Shown here piece by piece: positions 51,023 to 59,672 of a stretch of 64,000 nt of DNA. Under the pieces are notes generated by a model. It worked only from the letters and a program-made list of their open reading frames with translations. It had not been told where the DNA came from and did not search any database. The stretch lies in NCBI GenBank assembly GCA_963748205.1, contig CAVVIB010000019.1, positions 1 through 64,000 on the forward strand. The letters are read 5' to 3'. Made by a program: the position numbers and the translations under genes. Source of the DNA: JAIBJN01 sp963748205 (GTDB lineage Bacteria > Actinomycetota > Thermoleophilia > Gaiellales > Gaiellaceae). The number at the start of each line of letters is the position of its first letter. Position 1 is the stretch's first letter.

Positions 51023-51352
51023 TCAGCCGATACTACGGGAGGAGACTGCGGCCGGATTGCGCCGTTTCGAGGCGTCGAGATGGCGGCCGATCATCCGTTC
51101 GATCCGCGGCGCGCTCGACCGGCCCTCGAGCCGGGCGACGGCCCTGCGCTCCGTGACGAGAACGAGGGTCGGGACCTCGGTGACGTCGAGGCGCTCGGCC
51201 AGGTCGGGGTGCTCGTCGACGTCGACGCGCGAGACGCGGAGACGCTCCCGTTCCTTGCGCGCCAGGTTTGCCAGCAGGCTCTCCATCCGCCGCCCCGGCC
51301 CCGACCGGGCCGAAGTGAAGAAGAGGAGGAGTGGTCGTGTCGCCCGGTCCAT
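51023..51352 (-). CDS. Thioredoxin-fold protein lacking the CxxC
   Basis: 109 residues. The fold is recognisable from FFTSARSGPGRRMESLLANL, VSRVDVDEHPDLAERLDVTE and the cis-proline segment VPTLVLV. The usual active-site W-C-x-x-C is replaced by ARSGPGRR, with no cysteine, so no disulfide chemistry is possible. May bind a partner protein. Start ATG 51352 (GTG 51355 also possible). Confidence 0.72.
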   Translation of the reverse strand: MDRATRPLLLFFTSARSGPGRRMESLLANLARKERERLRVSRVDVDEHPDLAERLDVTEVPTLVLVTERRAVARLEGRSSAPRIERMIGRHLDASKRRNPAAVSSRSIG

Positions 51353-51419
51353 CACCTAAGGCGATTCCCTTCGCCACCGACCCGCAAACGACGGAGCCGC
51401 CGCGGCTAGACTCAGGGCG

Positions 51420-51803
51420 ATGGACGGAGTGCTCGACTGGTACCTGCTCGGCGTCGTGCTGGGCTTCGGCGTCCTCGCCGGCATCGGGATCGTCGGTGGG
51501 CTTCGCCACCCCGCCTGGGCGCTCCTCGGGCTCGCAGCCGCCGTTCCGGGCGTGGCCATCGCGCTGGTCGCTCTGCCCTGGTGGTCGCTGATCGCGCTGG
51601 CGGCGGCGGCGCTCCTGGCCTTCCTCGGTCTTCGGCGGCTCTCGACCGAGGCGCTCCCGGCGGCAGCGCTCGGCGCCCTCGTGCTGGCGGCGATCCCGCT
51701 GCTCGGCTACGTCTCAGCCGTGGCGACGCCGGTCGCAGGCGCGCGGCTGGGCCGCCGTGCCGACAAGCGCTACGCGGGCCTGCGCGTGCTTGCCAAGGAC
51801 TGA
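51420..51803 (+). CDS. Hydrophobic membrane protein of unknown function
   Basis: 127 residues in three to four Ala/Leu/Gly-rich helices (YLLGVVLGFGVLAGIGIVGG first). No recognised family. The 3' end runs into the phosphodiesterase gene, suggesting co-transcription. Confidence 0.65.
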   Translation: MDGVLDWYLLGVVLGFGVLAGIGIVGGLRHPAWALLGLAAAVPGVAIALVALPWWSLIALAAAALLAFLGLRRLSTEALPAAALGALVLAAIPLLGYVSAVATPVAGARLGRRADKRYAGLRVLAKD

Positions 51804-53214
51804 TCTGACGGACACCGACCGCAAGAAGCTCGTCCTCGTCGTCATCGACGGGCTCACACCGGAGGCGCTCGACCGCGGTCTCGAAGAGGGAAGGCTGCCG
51901 GCGCTCGGCGCGCTTTCCGACGAGGGCTGGACCGGGCGAGGCACGAGCGTCTTCCCGTCGCTCACGCCCGTCTGCCTGACCTCGATCGCGACCGGGGCCT
52001 ACCCCGACGCCCACCACATCCCGCACCTGGTCTGGTACCACCGCGGGGAGGAGCGCGTGGTCGAGTACGGCTCGTCCTTCTCCGCGATGCGGGCCGTCGG
52101 CGCGCGCCAGGCGATTCGCGACACGGTCTTCGGGATGAGCGGCGAGCACGTCTCGCGCGACGCGATGACCGTGTTCGAGGCGCTCGAGGACGGCGGCCTC
52201 GAGCCGGCAGCGATCAACTTCACGTGCTACCGGGGCCGGACGCGCCACCCGATCCGCCTGCCCGCTCTCGCGCGCCGGAACCGCTGGTACGAGGCGGTCT
52301 ACGGGCCGCGTCACTTCTTCTTCTTCAACGTCTTCGAGTCGGACCGCACCGGCTCGCCGCTCGCGGTGCGCTCGCGCCACGGCGGCTCGATCGACGACTA
52401 CGCCGCCGTCGTCGGGCGCTGGCTCGTAACCCGCGACGCGTTCGACTTCCTGGTCTTCTACCTTCCGGACTACGACTACGCCTCGCACCTGACCGGGCCG
52501 GACGGCTCGCTCGACGCGCTGGAGCGCTCCGACGCGGCGCTCGCCCGCCTGCTGGACGCCGCCGGCGGGCCCGAGGCGTTCCTCGAGCGCTACGCGCTCA
52601 TCGTCTGCTCGGACCACGGCCAGACGCCGATCGAGCGCCTCGCGCGCCTGCAGGACTCGTATCCGGAGAGCCTCGAAGGCGTGCTCGCACTCGCCTCCAA
52701 CCGGGCCGGGATGGTCTACCGGCTGCCCGGGTGCCGTCTCGACGCCCGCGCCCTCGCGGAGCGCCTCGACGAGGAGCCCGCGGCGGACGTCGTCCTCTTC
52801 CGCGAGGGCGGTGCCGCCGTCGCGCGCAGCGACGGCGAGGAGCTCCGCTTCGCCCCCGAGCCCGACGGCTGGCGGCTGGAGGGGGACGCCGCAGTGCTCG
52901 ATCTCGACCGGTATCCGAACGCGCTCGAGCGCTCCTGGCGGGCGCTCGCCGCCCCGACCGCCGGAGACGTGCTGGTCTCGGCGGCCGAGGGCTGGGAGCT
53001 GGTCGACGGGGGCGGCCGGCACCATCTCGGCGGCGGGAGCCACGGCTCGCTCGTCGCCGGCGACTCGACGGTGCCGCTGATCGCGGCCGGCTTCGACTCG
53101 CCGCCGTTCGGGCCGGAGCCGTCGATCACCGATCTCGCGCCGATCGCCTTGCGGCACTTCGGCCTTCGCCCACCACACTCGATGCGCATCGCCCGTGAGG
53201 CGGCGCGAGCCTGA
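51790..53214 (+). CDS. Alkaline phosphatase superfamily phosphodiesterase (type I NPP-like)
   Basis: About 474 residues. Metal site 1 LVLVVIDGLTPEAL; nucleophile Thr in SVFPSLTPVCLTSIATG followed by YPDAHHI; CSDHGQTP as the second Asp-His metal pair; and GGGSHGSL near the C-terminus. Hydrolyses phosphodiester or phosphomonoester bonds; exact substrate unknown. No signal peptide. Start TTG at 51790 overlaps the upstream gene by 14 bases (CTG at 51805 also possible). Confidence 0.83.
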   Translation: MPRTDLTDTDRKKLVLVVIDGLTPEALDRGLEEGRLPALGALSDEGWTGRGTSVFPSLTPVCLTSIATGAYPDAHHIPHLVWYHRGEERVVEYGSSFSAMRAVGARQAIRDTVFGMSGEHVSRDAMTVFEALEDGGLEPAAINFTCYRGRTRHPIRLPALARRNRWYEAVYGPRHFFFFNVFESDRTGSPLAVRSRHGGSIDDYAAVVGRWLVTRDAFDFLVFYLPDYDYASHLTGPDGSLDALERSDAALARLLDAAGGPEAFLERYALIVCSDHGQTPIERLARLQDSYPESLEGVLALASNRAGMVYRLPGCRLDARALAERLDEEPAADVVLFREGGAAVARSDGEELRFAPEPDGWRLEGDAAVLDLDRYPNALERSWRALAAPTAGDVLVSAAEGWELVDGGGRHHLGGGSHGSLVAGDSTVPLIAAGFDSPPFGPEPSITDLAPIALRHFGLRPPHSMRIAREAARA

Positions 53215-53845
53215 CTTCGACGCGCTGAGGGCGCGCATGCTCGCCGAGCAGGTCGAGGCTCGCGGAGTCCGCGACGAGCGCGTGCTCGAGGCGATGGGGA
53301 GGGTCCCCCGGGAGTCGTTCACCGACGCCGACGACCGCAAGCGCGCCTACGACGACATCCCGATCCAGATCGGGTGGGGCCAGACGATCTCCCAGCCGTA
53401 CATGGTCGCGCTCATCTGCGAGCAGGCCGTCGTCCGCCCGGGCGACCGGGTGCTCGACGTGGGCACCGGGTCCGGGTACCAGGCGGCCGTGCTCGCCGAG
53501 CTGGGCGCCGAGGTCCACTCCGTGGAGCGGCTGCGCCAGCTGGCCGAGCGCGCGCGCGAGAAGCTCGACGCGGCGGGCTACGACGACGTCCGGGTCCACC
53601 TCGGCGACGGCTCGCTGGGCGACCCGGAGCACGCACCGTTCAACGCGGTCACCGTCGCCGCCGCCGCGCCCGAGCTGCCGCGGGCGCTGTACGAGCAGCT
53701 CGTCCCCGGTGGGCGCCTCGTCGTTCCCGTCGGCGACCGCCGCGGGCAGCGGCTCGAGGTCGTGGTGAAGAGCCCGGAGGGCCCGGCGGTCGCCCACTCG
53801 GTCGCGTGCCGCTTCGTCCCGCTCGTCGGCGAGGAGGGCTATTGA
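53195..53845 (+). CDS. pcm: Protein-L-isoaspartate O-methyltransferase
   Basis: 216 residues, GTG start overlapping the phosphodiesterase by 20 bases. Repairs isoaspartyl residues using S-adenosylmethionine. Hallmarks: MLAEQVEARGVRDERVLEAM, RVPRESF, YDDIPIQIGWGQTISQPYMV and the SAM-binding VLDVGTGSGYQAAVLAELG. Ends LVGEEGY as usual. Confidence 0.95.
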   Translation: MRRREPDFDALRARMLAEQVEARGVRDERVLEAMGRVPRESFTDADDRKRAYDDIPIQIGWGQTISQPYMVALICEQAVVRPGDRVLDVGTGSGYQAAVLAELGAEVHSVERLRQLAERAREKLDAAGYDDVRVHLGDGSLGDPEHAPFNAVTVAAAAPELPRALYEQLVPGGRLVVPVGDRRGQRLEVVVKSPEGPAVAHSVACRFVPLVGEEGY

Positions 53846-53889
53846 GCCCGGGTTTGGACGGACCGGGCGCGGGGCATCCTCGCCGCTGG

Positions 53890-54333
53890 ATGGGGTCGCT
53901 CCACCGGACCGGCGCGCTGGTCGGCCGCCCGGTCATGTATCGGGACATCCGTCTCGGCGTAGCCGTGGACGCGCTGCTGGACGGGCTCGTCCGCCGGCTC
54001 GTCGGCCTCGACGTCCTCTGCGGCGACGGCGCGCATCGCTTCCTGCCCTTCCCCGCGTGCGACGTGCTGGAGGCGCACCTCTCGGTTGACTCGGCGCTCG
54101 TGTTCCTCGAGCGCGACGTCGACTTCTACCGGGCCGGCGGCCGGCCGTTCTCCACCCTCCAGGGCCTTCCGGTGCGCCTCTCGGGCATCGAGGTGGGCAC
54201 GCTTGCGGACGTGGTCGTCACGCCCGCCGGTGACGTCCAGCACGTCATCGCCTCGACCTCGAAGGGCGATCGCGAGCTCGAGCCCGGTCCGGGACTGGTC
54301 GTCGGGAACCTGGACCTCCGTCCGGCCGTCTGA
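53890..54333 (+). CDS. PRC-barrel-like protein
   Basis: 147 residues. Two PRC-barrel-like half repeats are suggested by GALVGRPVMYRDIRLGVAVD with LVGLDVLCGDGAHRFLPFPA, and by GIEVGTLADVVVTPAGDVQH. Possible ribosome or RNA association as for other PRC-barrel proteins, but the context gives no support. ATG at 53890 chosen; TTG at 53842 would overlap the pcm stop. Confidence 0.6.
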   Translation: MGSLHRTGALVGRPVMYRDIRLGVAVDALLDGLVRRLVGLDVLCGDGAHRFLPFPACDVLEAHLSVDSALVFLERDVDFYRAGGRPFSTLQGLPVRLSGIEVGTLADVVVTPAGDVQHVIASTSKGDRELEPGPGLVVGNLDLRPAV

Positions 54334-54357
54334 CGTGACGATCTAACCTTTCCTCCC

Positions 54358-54819
54358 GTGGCGAAAGGAGCACAGGCGACCCCCTCGCGCGCGAGCGCTC
54401 TGACGGACGCGGCCTCGGGCGCGCTGCGGCGGCCTGCCAACTGGGTGCAGCTGGCGAAGTTCTGCGCCGTCGGCGCCTCGGGCTACGTCGTCAACCTGGC
54501 CGTCTACTCGGCGCTCTACATCGGCTTCGACGTCCACTACCTGCTCGCGGCCGTCGGCTCCTTCCTCGTCGCCGTCACCAACAACTACTGGTGGAACCGC
54601 CACTGGACGTTCCGGCGCCAGCGCGGTCACCTCGTCTTCCAGGGCTTCCGCTTCCTCGTCGTCTCCACGGTCGCCCTCGCGGCGAACCTCGCGTTCCTGA
54701 GCATCCTCGTCGCCCTCGGCGTGCCTGAGGTGCCCGCCCAGGCGATCGCCATCGTGCTCGTGACCCCGTGGAACTTCGTCGCCAACAAGCTCTGGAGCTT
54801 CCGACGGCGGCACGTCTGA
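54358..54819 (+). CDS. GtrA-family membrane protein
   Basis: 153 residues, GTG start. Four transmembrane helices with the family pattern FCAVGASGYVVNLAVYSALY, VGSFLVAVTNNYWWNRHWTF and TPWNFVANKLWSF. GtrA-like proteins are thought to flip polyprenyl-linked sugars. It stands directly before two GT87-like membrane proteins, so a role in decorating envelope polymers fits. Confidence 0.9.
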   Translation: MAKGAQATPSRASALTDAASGALRRPANWVQLAKFCAVGASGYVVNLAVYSALYIGFDVHYLLAAVGSFLVAVTNNYWWNRHWTFRRQRGHLVFQGFRFLVVSTVALAANLAFLSILVALGVPEVPAQAIAIVLVTPWNFVANKLWSFRRRHV

Positions 54820-54822
54820 TGC

Positions 54823-56628
54823 TTGGCCGGTGAGGCGAGTGCTCATTCGCCGCGCTCGTGTGCGCTCGCGGTCGCGGCGCCCGCGGCGGGACAGACGGCG
54901 CCCACGACTCCCGTCTACGACGCGCGCGGGAACCTGATCGGGACGCCGTTCGTCCCCGAGCCGGTGCAGCCGCTCCTCACCGAGAAGCAGGCGATCGATC
55001 GCGCGCTCGCCGACGAGAAGGTGGCCGACTGGCTCGACCGCTATCCCGAGACGAGCCTCACGAAGCAGGGGGAGCTCGACGAGGACACGAAGGTCTGGAC
55101 GGTGAGGGTCTGGTCCTCCCTGCCGGACGCCGGGCAGGTCGTCCTCGCCAAGGTCGACGACACCTCCGGGGCGGTGACCGAGGCGTGGACCGGGCCGCAG
55201 GTGGCCTGGAAGATGGCCCGCGGCTACGACGGCGCCTTCGGGCGGAAGATCAACAACGCCTGGATCTGGCTCTCCCTCTGCGTCGTCTTCTTCCTCGGCC
55301 TCGCCGACCTGCGCCGGCCGCTCGCGATCCGCAACCTCGACCTGCTCGTCCTGCTCTCGTTCGGGATCTCGCTCTTCTTCTTCAACCGGGGCGAGGTGTT
55401 CAGGGCGATGCCGCTCGTCTACCCGCCGCTGCTCTACCTGCTCGGGCGCATGGCCTGGATCGGCTGGAAGGGCCGCGGGAGCCCGTCACGTGCGCTCTGG
55501 CCGGTCTGGGTGCTGCTCGCGGCCACGGTCTTCCTGGCGGGCTTCCGCTTCGGGCTCAACGTGCGCGCGTCCAACGTGATCGACGTCGGGCTCGCCGGCG
55601 TCATCGGCGCGCAGCGCATCGCCGGAGACGGCGAGTCGCCCTACGGGAACATGCCGACCGACGAGGGGAAGGAGTGCGGCCCGGCCGACGCCGACGGATA
55701 CGTTCGCGAGCGGATCCAGACGAACGGGCGCTGCGAGGTCGCGAACGGGCGAGGGGACACGTACGGCCCGGTCAGCTACCTCGCGTACGTCCCCGGCTAC
55801 CTGACGATGGGCTACGAGTACAAGTGGGACGACCTGCCCGCGGCTCACTTCACGTCACTGCTCTGGGACGGCCTCGCGCTCCTCGGCATGGGCCTGCTCG
55901 GCCTGCGGTTCGGAGGTCCGCGACTCGGGGTGACGCTGGCCTTCGCCTGGGCGGCCTACCCGTTCACGCAGTACGTCTCGAGCTCGAACTCGAACGACGC
56001 GATCATGCCGGCGTTCCTCATCTGGGGGCTCGTGTTCGTCACGTCGCACCCGGCCAGGGGGGTGTTCCTCGGCCTCGCGGCCTGGACGAAGTTCGCGGCG
56101 TTCCTCCTCTTCCCGCTCTGGGCGTCCTACCCGAAGGCGACGCGCTGGCCGCGCGCGCAGCTCCTCTTCCTCGGCGGCTTCGTGCTCGCCACGGCGATGG
56201 CGTTCTGGATCCTGCTGCTCGAGCCCGACCCGCTGCACGCCGCGCGCGAGTTCTGGGACAGGACGTTCGGTTGGCAGCTGGCGCGCTCGTCGCCGTTCTC
56301 GATCTGGGACTGGGACGAGTACCCGGGCTACCCCGACCTGCACATCCTCCAGACCGTCCTGAAGGGGCTCCTCATCGCCGCGGCGGGGGTGCTCGCCTTC
56401 GTGCCGCGGACCCGCAACGTCGTCCAGCTCGCCGCGCTCAGCGGGGCGCTCCTGATCGGCTTCGAGCTCGTCCTCACGCACTGGTTCTATCTCTACATCC
56501 CGTGGTTCTTCCCCTTCGTCGCCTTCGCCCTGCTCGTGCCGGCGACGGTGCGCGTGGCGCAGGGCGAGGCGGTGGCCGAGGAGCCCACCGGTGAGCGTCC
56601 AGTCGAAGACCTCGTACCGGCCCGCTGA
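54823..56628 (+). CDS. Large membrane protein, GT87-like, with damaged signal sequence
   Basis: 601 codons. An extracytoplasmic N-terminal region with a PepSY-like segment (LTEKQAIDRALADEKVADWL) is followed by about ten helices including NRGEVFRAMPLVYPPLLYLL, SSSNSNDAIMPAFLIWGLVF and AAWTKFAAFLLFPL, the pattern of GT87/DUF2029 mannosyltransferases. The first 20 codons look wrong: a signal-like CALAVAAPAAGQ follows a stretch that makes sense only in another frame starting at GTG 54830, so one or two indels near 54845-54865 are likely. Confidence 0.78.
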   Translation: MAGEASAHSPRSCALAVAAPAAGQTAPTTPVYDARGNLIGTPFVPEPVQPLLTEKQAIDRALADEKVADWLDRYPETSLTKQGELDEDTKVWTVRVWSSLPDAGQVVLAKVDDTSGAVTEAWTGPQVAWKMARGYDGAFGRKINNAWIWLSLCVVFFLGLADLRRPLAIRNLDLLVLLSFGISLFFFNRGEVFRAMPLVYPPLLYLLGRMAWIGWKGRGSPSRALWPVWVLLAATVFLAGFRFGLNVRASNVIDVGLAGVIGAQRIAGDGESPYGNMPTDEGKECGPADADGYVRERIQTNGRCEVANGRGDTYGPVSYLAYVPGYLTMGYEYKWDDLPAAHFTSLLWDGLALLGMGLLGLRFGGPRLGVTLAFAWAAYPFTQYVSSSNSNDAIMPAFLIWGLVFVTSHPARGVFLGLAAWTKFAAFLLFPLWASYPKATRWPRAQLLFLGGFVLATAMAFWILLLEPDPLHAAREFWDRTFGWQLARSSPFSIWDWDEYPGYPDLHILQTVLKGLLIAAAGVLAFVPRTRNVVQLAALSGALLIGFELVLTHWFYLYIPWFFPFVAFALLVPATVRVAQGEAVAEEPTGERPVEDLVPAR

Positions 56629-57826
56629 CGTCCTGCTCGCCCTGGCGGTCGGGCTCGGGCTGCTGACGGCGTCCTGGGCTGCGCTCCACCTGCCGCCGTT
56701 CGACAGCTACCAGATCATCGACACGCCGGTCTACCAGGACTACGGCGAGCGGATGGCGGCGGGCGAGGTGCCCTACCGCGACTTCGAGCTCGAGTACCCG
56801 CCCGGTGCGCTGCCCGTCTTCTGGCTGCCGACCCTGGGGCCGGCCGAGCACTACCGGTCGATCTTCGAGATCCTCATGTGGACCTGCGCGGCGGCGCTCC
56901 TCGCCCTCGTCGTGCGCGCGGTGGCCGATCGAGGCGTGTCGCCGGGGCGGGTGCTCGCGGCCGCCGTCCTCGTCGGGCTCTTCCCGCTTCTGCTCGGCTC
57001 GGTCGTCCTCACGCGCTACGACCTCTGGCCGGCGGCCCTGACCGCGGCCGCGCTCGCCGCGCTCCTCGCCGGCCGCGAGCGGCTCGCGCTCGGCGTGCTC
57101 GGGCTGGCGGTGGCGGCGAAGATCTACCCGCTCGTCCTGCTCCCGCCCGCGCTGATCTACATCTGGCGACGCTCCGGGAAGCGGGAGGCGCTGATCGCGG
57201 CCGGGGCCTTCGTCGGGGTGCTCGCGCTGGTCGTCGCGCCCTTCGCGCTCATCGCGCCGGACGGCCTCGCCGACTCGCTGGGCCGCCAGCTCGGGCGGCC
57301 GCTCCAGATCGAGAGCCTCGGCGCCTCGTTCCTGCTGGCCGCGCACCAGCTCGGCTTCTACGAGCCGACCGTGGTGTCGACGCACGGCTCGCAGAACCTC
57401 GCCGGCAGCCTGCCGGACGCGCTCGCCTCCGTGCAGACGGTCGTCCAGGGGCTCGCGCTCCTGGGCATCTGGGCCCTCTTCCTTCGCGGGCCTGCCACCG
57501 CCGCCCGCCTCACCGCCGCCTGCGCCGGGTCGGTCGTCGTCTTCGTCGCGTTCGGGAAGGTGCTCTCGCCGCAGTTCCTGATCTGGCTCGTCCCGCTCGT
57601 GCCGCTCGTCCTCGGCTGGCACGCGACGACCGTCTGGCTCCTCGCCGCGGCGGCTTACGTGACCACCCACCTCTGGTTCCCGACGCGCTACTGGGACATG
57701 GTCGCCCTCGAGCCCGTGGGCTGGCTCGTGCTGATCCGGAACCTGCTGCTCGTCGTGCTCGCGGTGGCCCTCGTGGCCGCGCTCGTTACGCGTCGATCTG
57801 AACCCGCAGCGCCTCGCAGCTCGTAG
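56591..57826 (+). CDS. GT87-family polyprenol-dependent mannosyltransferase-like protein
   Basis: 411 residues with GTG start overlapping the previous gene by 38 bases. About ten helices; the first outside loop has DTPVYQDYGERMAAGEVPYR and DFELEYPPGALPVFWLP, the acidic loop used by C-type glycosyltransferases. Then LTRYDLWPAALTAAALAALL and VLSPQFLIWLVPLVPLVLG. Likely transfers a sugar from a polyprenyl phosphate carrier outside the membrane. Ends convergent with and overlapping the YmdB-type gene by 41 bases. Confidence 0.85.
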   Translation: MSVQSKTSYRPADVLLALAVGLGLLTASWAALHLPPFDSYQIIDTPVYQDYGERMAAGEVPYRDFELEYPPGALPVFWLPTLGPAEHYRSIFEILMWTCAAALLALVVRAVADRGVSPGRVLAAAVLVGLFPLLLGSVVLTRYDLWPAALTAAALAALLAGRERLALGVLGLAVAAKIYPLVLLPPALIYIWRRSGKREALIAAGAFVGVLALVVAPFALIAPDGLADSLGRQLGRPLQIESLGASFLLAAHQLGFYEPTVVSTHGSQNLAGSLPDALASVQTVVQGLALLGIWALFLRGPATAARLTAACAGSVVVFVAFGKVLSPQFLIWLVPLVPLVLGWHATTVWLLAAAAYVTTHLWFPTRYWDMVALEPVGWLVLIRNLLLVVLAVALVAALVTRRSEPAAPRSS

Positions 57827-58571
57827 CGCGGCCGTCGGCTCCGCACTCGAGCACGACGCCCTCGATCCTCACGTCCCCTTCCGCCGGGTGGAAGCGGACG
57901 GGCATCCCGGTCCTCATCCGCCGGATGGCGAGCTCGGCACGGACGCCGATGACGGAGTCGTGCGGCCCGGTCATCCCCGCGTCCGTGATCGCCGCCGTCC
58001 CGCCGGGGAGCACGCGCGCGTCGTTCGTCTGCACGTGCGTGTGAGTGCCGAGCACGGCGGTGACCCGGCCGTCGAGCATCCGCGCGAGCGCGATCTTCTC
58101 GCTCGTTGCCTCGGCGTGGAAGTCGATCAGGACGACCGGCGTCCTGGCCCGCGCCTCGTCGACGAGCTTGTCGACGACGCGGAAGGGATGGATCGGCGTG
58201 GCGAGGAAGAGCGCGCCCTGGAGGTTGAGGACGGCCACCTCGGTCCCGTCCTTCGCCTCCCCGAAGGCGAGCCCGGTGCCGGGGATGCCGGTGTCGCCGA
58301 AGTTCGCGGGGCGCGTGATGCGCGGGCTCGACTCGAGCACCGGGACGAGGTCGCGGTGCCGCCAGACGTGATTGCCCGTCGTGATCACGTCGGCCCCGGC
58401 GGCGAGGAGCTTGTCGGCGAGCTTGGCGGTCAGGCCGACGCCGTCGGCCGCGTTCTCGCCGTTGACGACGCAGAAGTCGATCCCGAGCTCGTGCCTGAGC
58501 TCGGGCAGCCGGTCCGTGACGGCCCGCCTGCCTGGCGGCCCGAAGACGTCACCGATGAAGAGGATCTTCAG
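57786..58571 (-). CDS. ymdB: YmdB-family (TIGR00282) metallophosphoesterase, CTG start
   Basis: 261 residues. Di-metal phosphoesterase acting on cyclic nucleotides in related bacteria: LKILFIGDVFGPPGRRAV, VVNGENAADGVGLT, ITTGNHVWRHRDL, VLIDFHAEATSEKIAL and GTHTHVQTNDARVLP. The family's N-terminus is MKILFIGDVFG, and here that position is CTG (58571). No ATG, GTG or TTG lies in frame upstream of it within the non-coding gap. CTG is thus the probable start, or a base error. Confidence 0.9.
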   Translation of the reverse strand: MKILFIGDVFGPPGRRAVTDRLPELRHELGIDFCVVNGENAADGVGLTAKLADKLLAAGADVITTGNHVWRHRDLVPVLESSPRITRPANFGDTGIPGTGLAFGEAKDGTEVAVLNLQGALFLATPIHPFRVVDKLVDEARARTPVVLIDFHAEATSEKIALARMLDGRVTAVLGTHTHVQTNDARVLPGGTAAITDAGMTGPHDSVIGVRAELAIRRMRTGMPVRFHPAEGDVRIEGVVLECGADGRATSCEALRVQIDA

Positions 58572-58584
58572 TTGGTACGCCGAT

Positions 58585-59613
58585 CTAGGAGCTCGTGAGC
58601 GCGGTGGCCGGATGCACCTCGAGGTGCACGTGCTGGCCCTTGTCCTGGGTGTAGCGGGCGAGCCCGGCCCGCTCCACCTGCGAGAGGTCGATGACGCGGC
58701 CGATCTTCGACTTCCCGGCCGAGACGGTCGAGCCGACCGTCAGCGCCGGGTCGGCGCGCAGGTTCTCGAGCGTGACCACGACGCTCGGCGTGCCCGACGG
58801 CTGGATCTCGATCCGGACCCCGTAGGCCGTGCCGTTGACGACGTGGTCCGTGATGGCGATGACGCTGCCGTCGACCGGCGCGTAGACGTCGGTCTCGACC
58901 GGCGCGCCCACGTCGAGCGCTCCGGTGCCCGTGCCGACGCCGCCCTCGAGCATGTAGTAGCGCACCTCGGAGCCGCTCGACCCGAAGAGCGCCCGGAACA
59001 CGCGCTCGGCGAGGCCAGCGTTCGCGCGCGTCCCCACCGGCTCGAGCGGCAATGCGCCCGAGCCCGTCGCGTGGTAGCCGATCGCGGTCACGCGGCTCTG
59101 GTTGACGGGGAGCTGGATGCGCAGCGAGTCCTGCATGGCCACGATCTGCGGCCGCGGCGGTCCGGCCGGCAGCAGCCGGTCGGCCGGGGCAGGTCCTGTG
59201 ATCGTCACGGCACCGCGGTCACCGGCTCCGAAGGCGGTGAGGAGAAGGGCGACGAGGCATCCACAAGCCACCACGACGAGGGCCGCCGTACGGCGCGCTC
59301 GACGTGCTCTGGCTCGTGCCTCCTCGCGTTTTCTCTGACGGGCGCGCGTGGCGAAGCCGGGGGCTTCGGTCGTAGCCATCCGCGGCACGCTAGCCGAGGT
59401 CAGCAGTCGTTTCAAACGGAACCTTGGCCGGCGCGGGCGCGCGGGCCGGGGCGCTTCCACCAGAGCCGGCTCCTCGACGGGCTCCGGTTGGAGCGCGAGA
59501 GCGCCCTGGATCGGGAACGCCCAGTCGTCCTCGGCCGCCCAGAGGTCGACGACATTCCCGCTGTTTGCAGGGATTTCGTGCTCCTGGTCGTAGAGGCGAT
59601 TCCCGAGCGGCAT
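58585..59613 (-). CDS. M23 (LytM)-like peptidoglycan endopeptidase homologue, degenerate
   Basis: About 342 residues with ATG at 59613. Cytoplasmic basic N-terminus, one transmembrane helix (TAALVVVACGCLVALLLTAF), then an extracellular LytM-type domain: VYAPVDGSVIAITDHVVNGT, and the HxH motif in GQHVHLEVHP. The first zinc His/Asp pair (H-x-x-x-D) is not seen; the position reads LDVGAPVETDVYAP, so the protein may be a non-catalytic regulator of cell-wall hydrolysis. Divergent from the ABC transporter. Confidence 0.75.
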   Translation of the reverse strand: MPLGNRLYDQEHEIPANSGNVVDLWAAEDDWAFPIQGALALQPEPVEEPALVEAPRPARPRRPRFRLKRLLTSASVPRMATTEAPGFATRARQRKREEARARARRARRTAALVVVACGCLVALLLTAFGAGDRGAVTITGPAPADRLLPAGPPRPQIVAMQDSLRIQLPVNQSRVTAIGYHATGSGALPLEPVGTRANAGLAERVFRALFGSSGSEVRYYMLEGGVGTGTGALDVGAPVETDVYAPVDGSVIAITDHVVNGTAYGVRIEIQPSGTPSVVVTLENLRADPALTVGSTVSAGKSKIGRVIDLSQVERAGLARYTQDKGQHVHLEVHPATALTSS

Positions 59614-59672
59614 TGCTAGCCTTGCGGCGTGCTCGCCGTCCGAACTCACCTTGCCAGGGGCTTCGGACAGCG

